Shown here: positions 55,248 through 64,000 of the stretch, one piece after another
How the letters are laid out: the number at the start of each line of letters is the position of its first letter
Numbering within the stretch: the stretch's first letter is position 1
NCBI RefSeq assembly: GCF_002902405.1
Contig: NZ_PPQS01000051.1
Span: forward strand, 41,305-105,304
Direction of reading: 5' to 3'
DNA length: 64,000 bases
Source of the DNA: Staphylococcus schweitzeri
GTDB lineage: Bacteria > Bacillota > Bacilli > Staphylococcales > Staphylococcaceae
Notes under the pieces: model-generated
What the model saw: only the letters and a program-made list of their open reading frames with translations
Databases searched by the model: none
What the model was told of the DNA's origin: nothing
Made by a program: the position numbers and the translations under genes

Positions 55248-55347
55248 TTGCATTTTTAGATAATTATGTATTAATAATGTGATAGATTTTATATAACTGC
55301 AACAAATTTAAGGACTATCGATTTTATTTTGTTGGTTTTTAGAGTTT

Positions 55348-55467
55348 TTAATTTATAATAAACCTATTTTCATCAAGTTCTTTAATTACAGTTTGTACTT
55401 CAGTAAGGTGTAAATCTTTGTATATTGCGTGATTTGCTACTAAAAATGCGTTTCTACATAGCGGATA
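55348..55467 (-). pseudogene. Possible gene remnant on the minus strand upstream of fapR
   Basis: Between two stops (TAA at 55470-55468 and 55350-55348) the minus strand is open for 39 codons with protein-like content, including RNAFLVANHAIYKDLHLTEV and an amphipathic helix ending ELDENRF. No ATG, GTG or TTG start and no ribosome site is present. It resembles the C-terminal part of a lost small gene. The parent family is not recognised. Confidence 0.35.
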
Positions 55468-55520
55468 TTACAAATTAATAATTTTTAGCTAAAATAATAA
55501 CTAAATACTACAGTTATTTG

Positions 55521-55550
55521 TTGAGTGATTTAAATAGAAAGTGTTATGAT
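55521..55550 (+). promoter_or_regulatory. Promoter of the fapR-plsX-fabD-fabG transcript
   Basis: TTGAGT (55521-55526), 18-bp spacer, TATGAT (55545-55550), the latter with an upstream TGn. The FapR operator starts 14 bases downstream of the -10, overlapping the expected start region. Confidence 0.75.
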
Positions 55551-55563
55551 ATGTGAGGAATGT

Positions 55564-55580
55564 TTAAGACTAGGTACTAA
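55564..55580 (+). promoter_or_regulatory. FapR operator
   Basis: TTAAGACTAGGTACTAA matches, on the opposite strand, the FapR consensus TTAGTACCTAGTCTTAA exactly as I recall it. It lies just downstream of the -10, so FapR would block initiation; malonyl-CoA releases it. The operon is therefore autoregulated. Confidence 0.93.
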
Positions 55581-55598
55581 AAAATGAGGGGTGAGACG

Positions 55599-56156
55599 TT
55601 GAAACTAAAGAAAGACAAACGTAGAGAAGCAATCAGGCAGCAAATTGATAGCAATCCCTTCATCACAGACCATGAACTAAGCGATTTATTTAATGTTAGT
55701 ATTCAAACTATTCGTTTAGATCGTACTTTTTTAAACATCCCAGAATTAAGGAAACGCATTAAATTAGTTGCTGAAAAAAATTATGATCAAATAAGTTCAA
55801 TTGAAGAACAAGAATTTATTGGTGATTTGATTCAAGTCAATCCAAACGACAAAGCGCAATCGATATTAGATATTACAACGGATTCTGTTTTTCATAAATC
55901 TGGAATTGCGCGTGGACATGTATTATTCGCCCAAGCCAATTCATTATGTGTTGCACTTATAAAGCAACCAACTGTTTTGACACATGAAAGCACTATTCAA
56001 TTTATTGAAAAAGTTAAATTAAATGACACGGTAAGAGCGGAAGCACAAGTTGTAAATCAAACAACGAAACATTATTACGTCGAAGTAAAGTCATATGTTA
56101 AACATAAATTAGTTTTCAAAGGAAATTTTAAAATGTTTTATGATAAGCGAGGATAA
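55599..56156 (+). CDS. fapR: Fatty acid and phospholipid biosynthesis regulator FapR
   Basis: A 185-residue repressor. The N-terminal DeoR-like helix-turn-helix (about 1-55; [19 protein letters not shown]) is followed by a hotdog-fold effector domain (about 70-185; [19 protein letters not shown]) that binds malonyl-CoA. The start is taken as TTG 55599, giving the family N-terminus MKLKKDKRR with GAGGGGTGA in front; ATG 55584 overlaps that site. It controls its own operon through the operator just upstream and overlaps the long form of plsX. Confidence 0.95.
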   Translation: MKLKKDKRREAIRQQIDSNPFITDHELSDLFNVSIQTIRLDRTFLNIPELRKRIKLVAEKNYDQISSIEEQEFIGDLIQVNPNDKAQSILDITTDSVFHKSGIARGHVLFAQANSLCVALIKQPTVLTHESTIQFIEKVKLNDTVRAEAQVVNQTTKHYYVEVKSYVKHKLVFKGNFKMFYDKRG

Positions 56157-56160
56157 AAAT

Positions 56161-57147
56161 ATGGTTAAATTAGCAATTGATATGATGGGTGGCGACAACG
56201 CGCCTGATATCGTATTAGAAGCAGTACAAAAGGCTGTTAAAGACTTTAAAGATCTAGAAATTATACTGTTTGGTGACGAAAAAAAGTATAATTTGAACCA
56301 TGAACGAATCGAATTTAGACATTGCTCTGAAAAGATTGAAATGGAAGATGAGCCTGTTAGAGCGATTAAACGTAAGAAAGATAGCTCAATGGTAAAAATG
56401 GCTGAAGCTGTGAAATCTGGTGAGGCAGATGGATGTGTTTCAGCAGGTAATACTGGTGCTTTAATGTCAGCTGGTTTATTCATTGTTGGGCGTATTAAAG
56501 GTGTAGCTAGACCGGCTTTAGTAGTAACATTGCCAACGATAGATGGTAAAGGTTTTGTCTTTTTAGATGTTGGTGCAAACGCTGATGCTAAACCTGAACA
56601 CTTATTACAGTATGCACAACTAGGGGATATTTATGCTCAAAAAATTAGAGGTATTAATAATCCGAAAATTTCTTTATTAAATATAGGGACTGAACCAGCA
56701 AAAGGTAATAGTTTAACGAAGAAATCTTATTCGCTATTAGATCAAGAAGACACATTAAATTTTGTTGGAAATATTGAAGCGAAAACATTAATGGATGGCG
56801 ATACTGATGTTGTAGTTACAGATGGTTATACAGGAAACATGGTACTTAAAAATTTAGAAGGTACTGCAAAATCAATCGGTAAAATGTTAAAGGATACGAT
56901 TATGAGTAGTACTAAAAATAAATTAGCAGGTGCGATATTGAAGAAAGATTTAGCAGAATTCGCGAAAAAAATGGATTACTCAGAATACGGTGGTTCAGTA
57001 TTATTGGGATTAGAAGGTACTGTGGTAAAAGCACATGGTAGCTCAAATGCAAAAGCATTTTATTCTGCAATTAGACAAGCGAAAATCGCAGGCGAACAAA
57101 ATATAGTTCGAACAATGAAAGAAACTGTAGGTGAATCAAATGAGTAA
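56161..57147 (+). CDS. plsX: Phosphate acyltransferase PlsX
   Basis: A 328-residue peripheral membrane enzyme that converts acyl-ACP to acyl-phosphate for PlsY. The motif [18 protein letters not shown] is at the start, [14 protein letters not shown] near 95-108, [11 protein letters not shown] (reads [10 protein letters not shown]) near 220, and GSSNAKAF near 300. ATG 56161 has a GAGGA site and family length; ATG 56140 lies inside fapR. The 3' end overlaps fabD by eight bases. Confidence 0.96.
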   Translation: MVKLAIDMMGGDNAPDIVLEAVQKAVKDFKDLEIILFGDEKKYNLNHERIEFRHCSEKIEMEDEPVRAIKRKKDSSMVKMAEAVKSGEADGCVSAGNTGALMSAGLFIVGRIKGVARPALVVTLPTIDGKGFVFLDVGANADAKPEHLLQYAQLGDIYAQKIRGINNPKISLLNIGTEPAKGNSLTKKSYSLLDQEDTLNFVGNIEAKTLMDGDTDVVVTDGYTGNMVLKNLEGTAKSIGKMLKDTIMSSTKNKLAGAILKKDLAEFAKKMDYSEYGGSVLLGLEGTVVKAHGSSNAKAFYSAIRQAKIAGEQNIVRTMKETVGESNE

Positions 57148-58066
57148 AACAGCAATTATATTTCCGGGACAAGGTGCCCAAAAAGTTGGTATGGCACAAG
57201 ATTTATATAACATCAATGCACAAGCAACTGAAATTTTAAATTCAGCCGCGAATACCTTGGACTTTGATATATTAGAGACAATGTTTACTGATGAAAAAGG
57301 TAAGTTGGGTGAAACTGAAAATACGCAACCAGCTTTATTGACACATAGTTCAGCCTTATTAGCTGCACTTAAAAATTTGAATCCAGATTATACTATGGGA
57401 CATAGTTTAGGTGAGTATTCAAGCTTAGTTGCAACTAATGTATTATCATTTGAAGATGCAGTTAAAATTGTTAGAAAACGCGGTCAATTAATGGCACAAG
57501 CATTTCCAACTGGTGTTGGTAGCATGGCTGCTGTGTTGGGCTTAGATTATAATGAAGTAGATAATATATGTAGGTCGTTATCAACAGAAGATAAGGTCAT
57601 CGAACCAGCGAATATAAATTGTCCAGGACAAATTGTTGTTTCAGGACACAAAGAATTAATTGACGAACTTGTTGAAAAAGGTAAATCTTTAGGCGCAAAA
57701 CGAGTGATGCCTCTTGCAGTTTCAGGGCCGTTCCATTCTTCGTTAATGAAAGTTATTGAAGATGACTTTTTAAATTATATTAATCAATTTGAATGGAACG
57801 ATGCAAAGTTTCCTGTAGTTCAAAATGTAAACGCTCAAGGTGAGACGGATAAAGAAGTAATTAAATTGAATATGGTAAAACAATTATATTCACCAGTACA
57901 ATTTATTAAATCGACTGAGTGGTTAATCAATCAAGGTGTTGATCATTTTATTGAGATAGGTCCTGGTAAAGTTTTATCTGGCTTAATTAAAAAAATAAAT
58001 AGAGATGTTAAGGTAACATCTATTCAAACTTTAGAAGATGTGAAAGGATGGAATGAAAATGACTAA
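57140..58066 (+). CDS. fabD: Malonyl-CoA--acyl carrier protein transacylase FabD
   Basis: 308 residues. It moves malonyl from CoA to ACP. The nucleophile Ser89 lies in [23 protein letters not shown] is at 8-19 and the catalytic His is in SGPFHSSLM near 200. Gln and Arg positions of the family are seen in [10 protein letters not shown] and [14 protein letters not shown] 57140 overlaps the plsX end with GGTGAATC upstream. The 3' end overlaps fabG. Confidence 0.96.
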
Positions 58067-58793
58067 AAGTGCTTTAGTAACAGGAGCATCAAGAGGGATT
58101 GGACGTAGTATTGCGTTACAATTAGCAGAAGAAGGATATAATGTAGCAGTAAACTACGCAGGCAGCAAAGAGAAAGCTGAAGCAGTGGTCGAAGAAATTA
58201 AAGCTAAAGGTGTAGATAGTTTTGCAATTCAAGCAAATGTTGCTGATGCTGATGAAGTGAAAGCAATGATTAAAGAAGTGGTGAGTCAATTTGGATCTTT
58301 AGATGTATTAGTAAATAATGCTGGTATTACGCGTGATAATTTATTGATGCGTATGAAAGAACAAGAGTGGGATGACGTTATTGACACGAACTTAAAAGGT
58401 GTATTTAATTGTATCCAAAAAGCAACACCTCAAATGTTAAGACAACGTAGTGGTGCAATTATTAACTTATCAAGTGTTGTTGGTGCTGTAGGTAATCCTG
58501 GACAAGCCAATTATGTTGCTACTAAAGCGGGGGTAATTGGATTAACAAAATCTGCAGCGCGCGAATTAGCGTCACGTGGTATTACAGTAAATGCTGTAGC
58601 ACCTGGATTTATTGTTTCTGATATGACAGATGCATTAAGCGATGAGTTAAAAGAACAAATGCTTACACAAATTCCATTAGCTCGTTTCGGGCAAGATACT
58701 GATATTGCAAATACAGTTGCGTTCTTAGCATCAGATAAAGCGAAATATATTACTGGACAAACTATTCATGTAAATGGCGGTATGTACATGTAA
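58053..58793 (+). CDS. fabG: 3-oxoacyl-[acyl-carrier-protein] reductase FabG
   Basis: About 244-246 residues, short-chain dehydrogenase fold. It reduces beta-ketoacyl-ACP with NADPH. The cofactor motif [10 protein letters not shown] is at about 10-19, NNAG near 88, and the catalytic Ser-Tyr-Lys set is in [26 protein letters not shown] 58053 and ATG 58059 are both possible after AAAGGATGG; I give the longer form. It ends the tightly overlapping fapR-plsX-fabD-fabG run, and a 367-bp repeat-containing gap follows. Confidence 0.96.
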
Positions 58794-58911
58794 TGTATTT
58801 GAGCTATAGCCATTGATGCAGTAGCTGACTGGCCATCCAATGAGAATTGCCTGACCTAGTCAACTTTGCGTGGGGAATCTAAGTAACATAGGTAAGTTTC
58901 CAGAATTTCTC

Positions 58912-59078
58912 CCTAAGAAACAGTAATCATTGAAAAAGATAACTGGGTTGAGGAACACTTGAGCTAAAGCTCATGCATAAGAAACACTAATCAATAAATT
59001 GATAAGTGGATTTAGAGGAACACCTGAGCTAAAGCTCATGCATAAGAAACACTAATCAATAAATTGATAAGTGTTTCT
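58912..59078. repeat. Tandem repeat in the fabG-acpP gap, two near-identical units and one degenerate unit
   Basis: A 59-bp sequence at 58950-59008 recurs at 59015-59073 (period 65) with one difference (CACTTGAG against CACCTGAG). Each unit has two palindromes: TGAGCTAAAGCTCA, and a CACTAATCAAT/ATTGATAAGTG hairpin with one mismatch. About 64 bp upstream of the first, 58914-58946 (TAAGAAACAGTAATCAT...) is a clearly diverged third copy of the hairpin part. The last unit could act as a terminator (next entry). Confidence 0.85.
59045..59078 (+). terminator. Possible terminator formed by the last repeat unit
   Basis: AGAAACACT (59045-59053) with AGTGTTTCT (59070-59078) extends the inner hairpin of the second repeat unit to about 16 bp with one mismatch. 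The tail is AAATTTCTACTTGTTTTTT, so the U-run is distant. A TATAAT at 59117-59122 may belong to an acpP promoter. Confidence 0.45.
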
Positions 59079-59160
59079 AAATTTCTACTTGTTTTTTAGA
59101 ATTTAAAATGGGAAAATATAATAGTCTATGTATAGGCATTTTTAAAGGAGGTGAATCGAC

Positions 59161-59394
59161 GTGGAAAATTTCGATAAAGTAAAAGATATCATCGTTGACC
59201 GTTTAGGTGTAGACGCTGATAAAGTAACTGAAGATGCATCTTTCAAAGATGATTTAGGCGCTGACTCACTTGATATCGCTGAATTAGTAATGGAATTAGA
59301 AGACGAGTTTGGTACTGAAATTCCTGATGAAGAAGCTGAAAAAATCAACACTGTTGGTGATGCTGTTAAATTTATTAACAGTCTTGAAAAATAA
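59161..59394 (+). CDS. acpP: Acyl carrier protein
   Basis: A 77-residue acidic four-helix carrier. Ser36 in [10 protein letters not shown] is the attachment site for 4'-phosphopantetheine. The start is GTG 59161, seven bases after a near-perfect ribosome site AAGGAGGTGA, fitting its very high expression. It carries all acyl intermediates for FabD, FabG and PlsX encoded next to it. A strong terminator follows. Confidence 0.98.
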
Positions 59395-59406
59395 TAAATC
59401 TTACAT

Positions 59407-59440
59407 CTGGGTCGTCAGTATTGTCGACTCAGTTTTTTTC
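59407..59440 (+). terminator. Terminator after acpP
   Basis: CTGGGTCG (59407-59414) pairs with CGACTCAG (59425-59432), one G-U pair, followed by seven T. Confidence 0.9.
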
Positions 59441-59509
59441 TTTAATTATCAATAGTTTTAACGTAAAATTAAAGATGATTCGAGAGCAATACATAAAGGA
59501 GATAATGAA

Positions 59510-60241
59510 ATGTCTAAACAAAAGAAAAGTGAGATAGTTAATCGTTTTAGAAAACGTTTTGATACTAAAATGACAGAATTAGGCTTTACTTATCATAATA
59601 TTGATTTATACCAACAAGCATTTTCACATTCAAGTTTTATTAATGATTTTAATATGAATCGCTTAGATCACAACGAACGTTTAGAATTTTTGGGTGATGC
59701 GGTATTAGAATTGACGGTTTCACGATATTTATTTGATAAACACCCTAATTTACCAGAAGGGAATTTAACAAAAATGCGTGCCACTATTGTATGTGAGCCC
59801 TCACTTGTAATATTTGCGAATAAAATTGGATTAAACGAAATGATTTTACTTGGGAAAGGTGAAGAAAAAACTGGTGGACGTACACGACCATCATTAATTT
59901 CTGATGCATTTGAAGCATTTATAGGTGCCATGTACTTAGATCAAGGACTAGAAGTGGTTTGGCGCTTTGCTGAGAAAGTGATTTTCCCGCATGTAGAACA
60001 AAATGAACTATTAGGTGTTGTTGATTTTAAAACACAATTTCAAGAATATGTTCATCAACAAAATAAAGGTGATGTAACATATAACCTGATTAAAGAAGAA
60101 GGTCCTGCACACCATCGATTATTCACATCTGAAGTTATCTTGCAAGGACAAGCAATAGCTGAAGGTAAAGGGAAAACAAAAAAAGAATCAGAACAACGTG
60201 CTGCTGAAAGTGCATATAAACAATTAAAACAAATTAAATGA
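59510..60241 (+). CDS. rnc: Ribonuclease III
   Basis: A 243-residue double-strand-specific endonuclease for rRNA processing and sense-antisense cleavage. The catalytic signature [14 protein letters not shown] is near 60-73, and the second acidic pair is in [16 protein letters not shown] near 130. The C-terminal dsRNA-binding domain (about 165-240) ends in [28 protein letters not shown] precedes the ATG. The acpP-rnc-smc-ftsY order is conserved in Firmicutes. Confidence 0.97.
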   Translation: MSKQKKSEIVNRFRKRFDTKMTELGFTYHNIDLYQQAFSHSSFINDFNMNRLDHNERLEFLGDAVLELTVSRYLFDKHPNLPEGNLTKMRATIVCEPSLVIFANKIGLNEMILLGKGEEKTGGRTRPSLISDAFEAFIGAMYLDQGLEVVWRFAEKVIFPHVEQNELLGVVDFKTQFQEYVHQQNKGDVTYNLIKEEGPAHHRLFTSEVILQGQAIAEGKGKTKKESEQRAAESAYKQLKQIK

Positions 60242-60371
60242 TGAGTGGCTAGAAATAAAAAAGGGTTTATAAAAGAATTTTTTATATTTTATTGAACAAC
60301 TGTGCTATAAATTTTACATAAGTGAATTAAAAATTATAGGTGTTCTATAAAATAGTGATAAGGAGTTAAGG

Positions 60372-63300
60372 ATGGTTTATTTAAAATCAATAGACGCCAT
60401 TGGATTTAAATCTTTTGCAGATCAAACGAATGTACAATTTGATAAAGGTGTTACTGCAATAGTTGGTCCAAATGGAAGTGGTAAAAGTAATATTACAGAT
60501 GCCATTAAATGGGTATTAGGTGAACAATCAGCAAAATCGTTACGTGGTTCTAAAATGGAAGATATTATTTTTTCAGGAGCAGAACACCGTAAGGCCCAAA
60601 ATTATGCTGAAGTACAATTAAGACTAGATAATCATTCTAAAAAGCTCAGCGTTGATGAAAAAGAAGTTGTAGTCACTAGAAGATTATATCGTAGCGGCGA
60701 AAGTGAGTACTACTTAAATAATGATCGTGCAAGGTTAAAAGATATTGCCGATTTATTTTTAGATTCTGGATTGGGGAAAGAAGCATACAGTATTATATCG
60801 CAAGGTAGGGTCGATGAGATACTTAATGCGAAACCAATTGATAGACGTCAAATTATTGAAGAGTCAGCTGGAGTGCTTAAATACAAAAAGCGTAAAGCTG
60901 AATCATTAAATAAATTAGATCAAACTGAGGATAATTTAACAAGGGTTGAAGATATTTTATACGATTTAGAAGGTCGTGTAGAACCACTTAAAGAAGAGGC
61001 AGCAGTTGCAAAAGAATATAAGACACTTTCACAACAAATGAAGCATAGTGATATTGTTGTAACAGTGCATGATATCGATCAATATACCAATGATAATCAA
61101 CAATTAGATCAACGCTTAAATGATTTAAAAGGTCAACAAGCTGCAAAAGAAGCAGATAAAAAAAGTTTAGGTCAAAAAATCCAACAATATAAAAGTGAAC
61201 GCCAGCAAATTGATAACGATGTAGAGTCAATGAACTATCAATTAGTAAAAGCAACTGAAGCTTTTGAAAAATACACTGGTCAGTTAAAAGTTTTGGAAGA
61301 GAGAAAGAAGAATCAATCTGAAACAAATGCTCGTTATGAAGAAGAACAAGAAAATTTAAATGAGCTTTTGGAAAATATAATAAATGAACAGACAGAGGCC
61401 AAAAGCGTTTTCGAAACTTTAAAAGAGAAACAAAAAGAACTAAATGGCATTATTCGTCAGTTAGAAAAACAGTTATATATTTCTGATGAAGCTCATGATG
61501 AAAAATTAGAAGAAATTAAAAACGAATACTACACTTTAATGTCTGAACAATCTGATGTTAACAATGATATTCGCTTTTTAAAACATACAATTGAAGAAAA
61601 TGAAGCTAAAAAATCAAGACTTGATTCTCGACTAGTTGAAGTTTTTGAACAATTGAAAGAAATTCAGGGACAAATTGAAATAACGAAAAAGGAATATCAG
61701 AAAGTTAGCAAAGAATTAGCTAACGTTGATAAAGAAATTAAAGACATAGAGAAATCATTAACTGATACTAAAAAATCGCAAAATGAATATGAAGAAAAAT
61801 TATATCAGGCGTATCGATATACTGAAAAAATGAAAATGCGAATTGATAGTTTAGCTGCACAAGAAGAGGAGTATACTTATTTCTTTAATGGTGTTAAACA
61901 TATTTTAAAAGCTAAACATAAAGATTTGAAAGGTATTCATGGTGCAGTTGCTGAAATTATTGATGTTCCCTCAAAATTGACACAAGCAATAGAAACGGCG
62001 TTAGGTGCATCTTTGCAACATATTATTGTCGATACGGAAAAAGATGGACGTAGTGCTATTCAATTTTTAAAAGAACGTAACTTAGGCCGTGCAACATTTT
62101 TACCATTAAATGTAATACAAAGTAGAGTGATTGCAACGGAAATTAAATCAATTGCGAGTAATGCTGATGGATTTATTAGTATTGCTTCGGAAGCTGTGAA
62201 TGTTGCTCCCGAATATCAAAGTATAATCGAAAATTTATTAGGAAATACAATTATTGTTGATCACTTAAAGCATGCAAATGAATTAGCTCGTGCAATTAAG
62301 TATCGAACGCGTATCGTCACACTTGAAGGTGACATTGTAAATCCAGGTGGTTCTATGACAGGTGGTGGAGCTCGAAAATCTAAGAGTATCTTGACTCAAA
62401 AAGATGAGCTGACTACTATGAGAAATCAATTAGAAGATTATTTACGTCAAACTGAGTCATTTGAACAACAATTTAAAGATTTAAAAGCCAAAAGCGACCA
62501 ACTAAGTGAACAATATTTTGAAAGAAGTCAAAAACATAATGTTTTAAAAGAGCAAGTTCATCATTTAGAAATGGAACTTGATCGATTAACAACTCAAGAG
62601 ACACAGATAAAGAATGATCATGAAGAGTTTGAATTTGAAAAAAATGATGGTTATACCAGTGACAAGAGTCGTCAAACTTTAAGTGAAAAAGAAGCGCAAT
62701 TAGAAAATATTAAAGTATCATTAAAACGTTTAGAGGATGAAATTGAACGCTATACTAAACTTTCTAAGGAAGGTAAAGAAAGTGTATCAAAAACACAACA
62801 ATCGCTACATCAAAAACAATCTGATTTAGCTGTTGTGAAAGAGCGAATTAAAGCACAACAACAAACAATTGAACGATTAAATAATCAACATCAACAAACA
62901 AAGCATCAACTAAAAGAAGTTAAAGAAAAAATTGCATTCTTCAATTCTGACGAAGTAATGGGAGAACAAGCTTTTCAAAATATTAAAGATCAAATTAATG
63001 GTCAACAAGAAACAAGAACACGTTTATCTGATGAATTAGACAAATTAAAACAGCAGCGTATTGACTTGAATGAACAAATTGACACTCAAGAAGCAATGTT
63101 GCAAGAATGTCATCAAGATATTTTATCGATAGAGAATCACTATCAAGATATTAAAGCTGAGCAATCAAAACTAGATGTCTTGACTAACCATGCAATGGAT
63201 CATCTAAATGATGAATATCAATTAACAGTAGAACGTGCTAGAGTTGAATATGTAAGCGAAGAGTCGATTGATGCTTTGCGTAAAAAAGTAAAATTAATGA

Positions 63301-63941
63301 AGATGTCTATTGAAGAGCTAGGACCTGTGAATTTGAATGCGATTGAACAATTTGAAGAATTGAATGAACGCTATACATTTTTAAGCGAACAACGTACAGA
63401 CCTTCGTAAAGCGAAAGAAACATTAGAACAAATCATTAATGAAATGGATCAAGAAGTTACGGAACGTTTTAAAGAAACATTCCATGCGATTCAAGGACAT
63501 TTTACTACTGTTTTTAAACAATTGTTTGGTGGTGGCCAAGCAGAATTACAATTGACAGAATCTGATTATTTAACTGCGGGTATTGATATTGTAGTTCAGC
63601 CACCAGGTAAAAAATTACAGCATTTGTCATTATTAAGTGGCGGTGAACGTGCATTAACAGCAATAGCCCTTTTATTTGCTATTTTAAAAGTTAGATCTGC
63701 ACCTTTTGTCATATTAGATGAAGTTGAAGCTGCATTGGATGAAGCTAACGTTATCAGATATGCGACATACTTAAATGAATTGTCAGATGAAACACAATTC
63801 ATAGTTATTACACACCGTAAAGGGACGATGGAATTTGCTGATAGATTATATGGTGTAACAATGCAAGAATCAGGTGTAACTAAACTTGTTAGTGTGAATT
63901 TAAATACAATAGATGATGTGTTGAAGGAGGAGCAATCATGA
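60372..63941 (+). CDS. smc: Chromosome segregation protein SMC
   Basis: A 1189-residue condensin ATPase. Walker A GPNGSGKSN is at 32-40. Two long coiled coils (about 165-500 and 680-1010) flank the hinge (about 510-665, with GDIVNPGGSMTGGGARKS at its end). The C-terminal head has the ABC signature LSGGERALTAIALL and Walker B FVILDEVEAALDEAN. With ScpA/ScpB it organises and separates chromosomes. AAGGAG lies before the ATG. Its stop overlaps the ftsY ATG (ATGA). Confidence 0.97.
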   Translation: MVYLKSIDAIGFKSFADQTNVQFDKGVTAIVGPNGSGKSNITDAIKWVLGEQSAKSLRGSKMEDIIFSGAEHRKAQNYAEVQLRLDNHSKKLSVDEKEVVVTRRLYRSGESEYYLNNDRARLKDIADLFLDSGLGKEAYSIISQGRVDEILNAKPIDRRQIIEESAGVLKYKKRKAESLNKLDQTEDNLTRVEDILYDLEGRVEPLKEEAAVAKEYKTLSQQMKHSDIVVTVHDIDQYTNDNQQLDQRLNDLKGQQAAKEADKKSLGQKIQQYKSERQQIDNDVESMNYQLVKATEAFEKYTGQLKVLEERKKNQSETNARYEEEQENLNELLENIINEQTEAKSVFETLKEKQKELNGIIRQLEKQLYISDEAHDEKLEEIKNEYYTLMSEQSDVNNDIRFLKHTIEENEAKKSRLDSRLVEVFEQLKEIQGQIEITKKEYQKVSKELANVDKEIKDIEKSLTDTKKSQNEYEEKLYQAYRYTEKMKMRIDSLAAQEEEYTYFFNGVKHILKAKHKDLKGIHGAVAEIIDVPSKLTQAIETALGASLQHIIVDTEKDGRSAIQFLKERNLGRATFLPLNVIQSRVIATEIKSIASNADGFISIASEAVNVAPEYQSIIENLLGNTIIVDHLKHANELARAIKYRTRIVTLEGDIVNPGGSMTGGGARKSKSILTQKDELTTMRNQLEDYLRQTESFEQQFKDLKAKSDQLSEQYFERSQKHNVLKEQVHHLEMELDRLTTQETQIKNDHEEFEFEKNDGYTSDKSRQTLSEKEAQLENIKVSLKRLEDEIERYTKLSKEGKESVSKTQQSLHQKQSDLAVVKERIKAQQQTIERLNNQHQQTKHQLKEVKEKIAFFNSDEVMGEQAFQNIKDQINGQQETRTRLSDELDKLKQQRIDLNEQIDTQEAMLQECHQDILSIENHYQDIKAEQSKLDVLTNHAMDHLNDEYQLTVERARVEYVSEESIDALRKKVKLMKMSIEELGPVNLNAIEQFEELNERYTFLSEQRTDLRKAKETLEQIINEMDQEVTERFKETFHAIQGHFTTVFKQLFGGGQAELQLTESDYLTAGIDIVVQPPGKKLQHLSLLSGGERALTAIALLFAILKVRSAPFVILDEVEAALDEANVIRYATYLNELSDETQFIVITHRKGTMEFADRLYGVTMQESGVTKLVSVNLNTIDDVLKEEQS

Positions 63942-64000
63942 GCTTTTTTAAACGCTTAAAAGATAAGTTTGCTACAAATAAAGAGAATGAAGAAATAAAA
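63938..64000 (+). CDS. ftsY: Signal recognition particle receptor FtsY, N-terminal part (cut by window end)
   Basis: ATG 63938 overlaps the smc stop and has AAGGAGGAG in front. Twenty-one residues are visible (starting MSFFKRLKDKF), an amphipathic basic start typical of FtsY, then an acidic stretch begins. The frame is open at the window end. Identity rests on this start and on the conserved smc-ftsY neighbourhood. Confidence 0.88.
   Translation, partial: MSFFKRLKDKFATNKENEEIK

Noticed and set aside
56109..56483. Minus-strand open frame of 124 codons across fapR and plsX
   Set aside because: Covers two conserved plus-strand genes, no promoter or ribosome site, no recognisable domain.

Overview
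The window is chromosomal DNA of a low-GC Firmicute, and every recognisable protein is staphylococcal. Gene order (mraZ-rsmH-ftsL-pbp1-mraY-murD-divIB-ftsA-ftsZ, the ylm genes, ileS, lspA, the pyr operon, gmk-rpoZ-coaBC-priA, fmt-rsmB-rlmN-stp1-stk1, rsgA-rpe-thiN, rpmB, fakA-recG, fapR-plsX-fabD-fabG-acpP-rnc-smc-ftsY) is that of the Staphylococcus aureus core genome. Compared with S. aureus proteins as I remember them, AcpP and FabG look identical, while IleS, MurD, Smc and above all the N-terminal part of DivIB differ at many positions. This suggests a close relative in the S. aureus complex (for example S. argenteus or S. schweitzeri) rather than typical S. aureus. That is inference from memory, not a database comparison.

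Layout. 1-10.3 kb: division and cell-wall (dcw) cluster, ending in a strong terminator after ftsZ. 10.5-14.4 kb: pgeF, yggS, sepF, yggT, ylmH and divIVA. 14.4-20.2 kb: T-box-controlled ileS, a VOC-family dioxygenase-like gene, lspA and an rluD-type pseudouridine synthase. 20.3-30.5 kb: the pyrimidine operon pyrR-pyrP-pyrB-pyrC-carA-carB-pyrF-pyrE with two PyrR-type attenuators. 30.5-33.5 kb: a small hydrophilic protein, an unlisted 27-residue membrane peptide on the minus strand, a PhnB-like protein and rqcH. 33.8-38.5 kb: gmk, rpoZ, coaBC and priA. 38.9-47.1 kb: an unknown lipoprotein, a TM2 protein, a deformylase-like protein without the canonical active site, then fmt, rsmB, rlmN and the Stp1/Stk1 phosphatase-kinase pair. 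47.1-47.9 kb: a non-coding repeat region with three 58-bp STAR-type units and a 159-bp inverted-repeat element. 47.9-55.2 kb: rsgA, rpe, thiN, rpmB (minus strand), an Asp23-family gene, fakA and recG. 55.5-64 kb: the FapR-controlled fatty-acid and phospholipid genes plsX-fabD-fabG-acpP, then rnc, smc and the start of ftsY.

The genes are almost all housekeeping: septum and wall synthesis, translation, de novo UMP synthesis, coenzyme A, replication restart, Ser/Thr signalling, ribosome assembly, exogenous fatty-acid activation, fatty-acid synthesis and chromosome organisation. I see no phage, IS element, CRISPR array, rRNA or tRNA. The unusual signals are in the gaps between genes: a complete minus-strand unit (promoter, Shine-Dalgarno, 27-codon hydrophobic ORF, terminator) at 30.78-31.0 kb; an AUA codon where ylmH should start; several long hairpins; a duplicated element before acpP; and two short open stretches that look like gene remnants.
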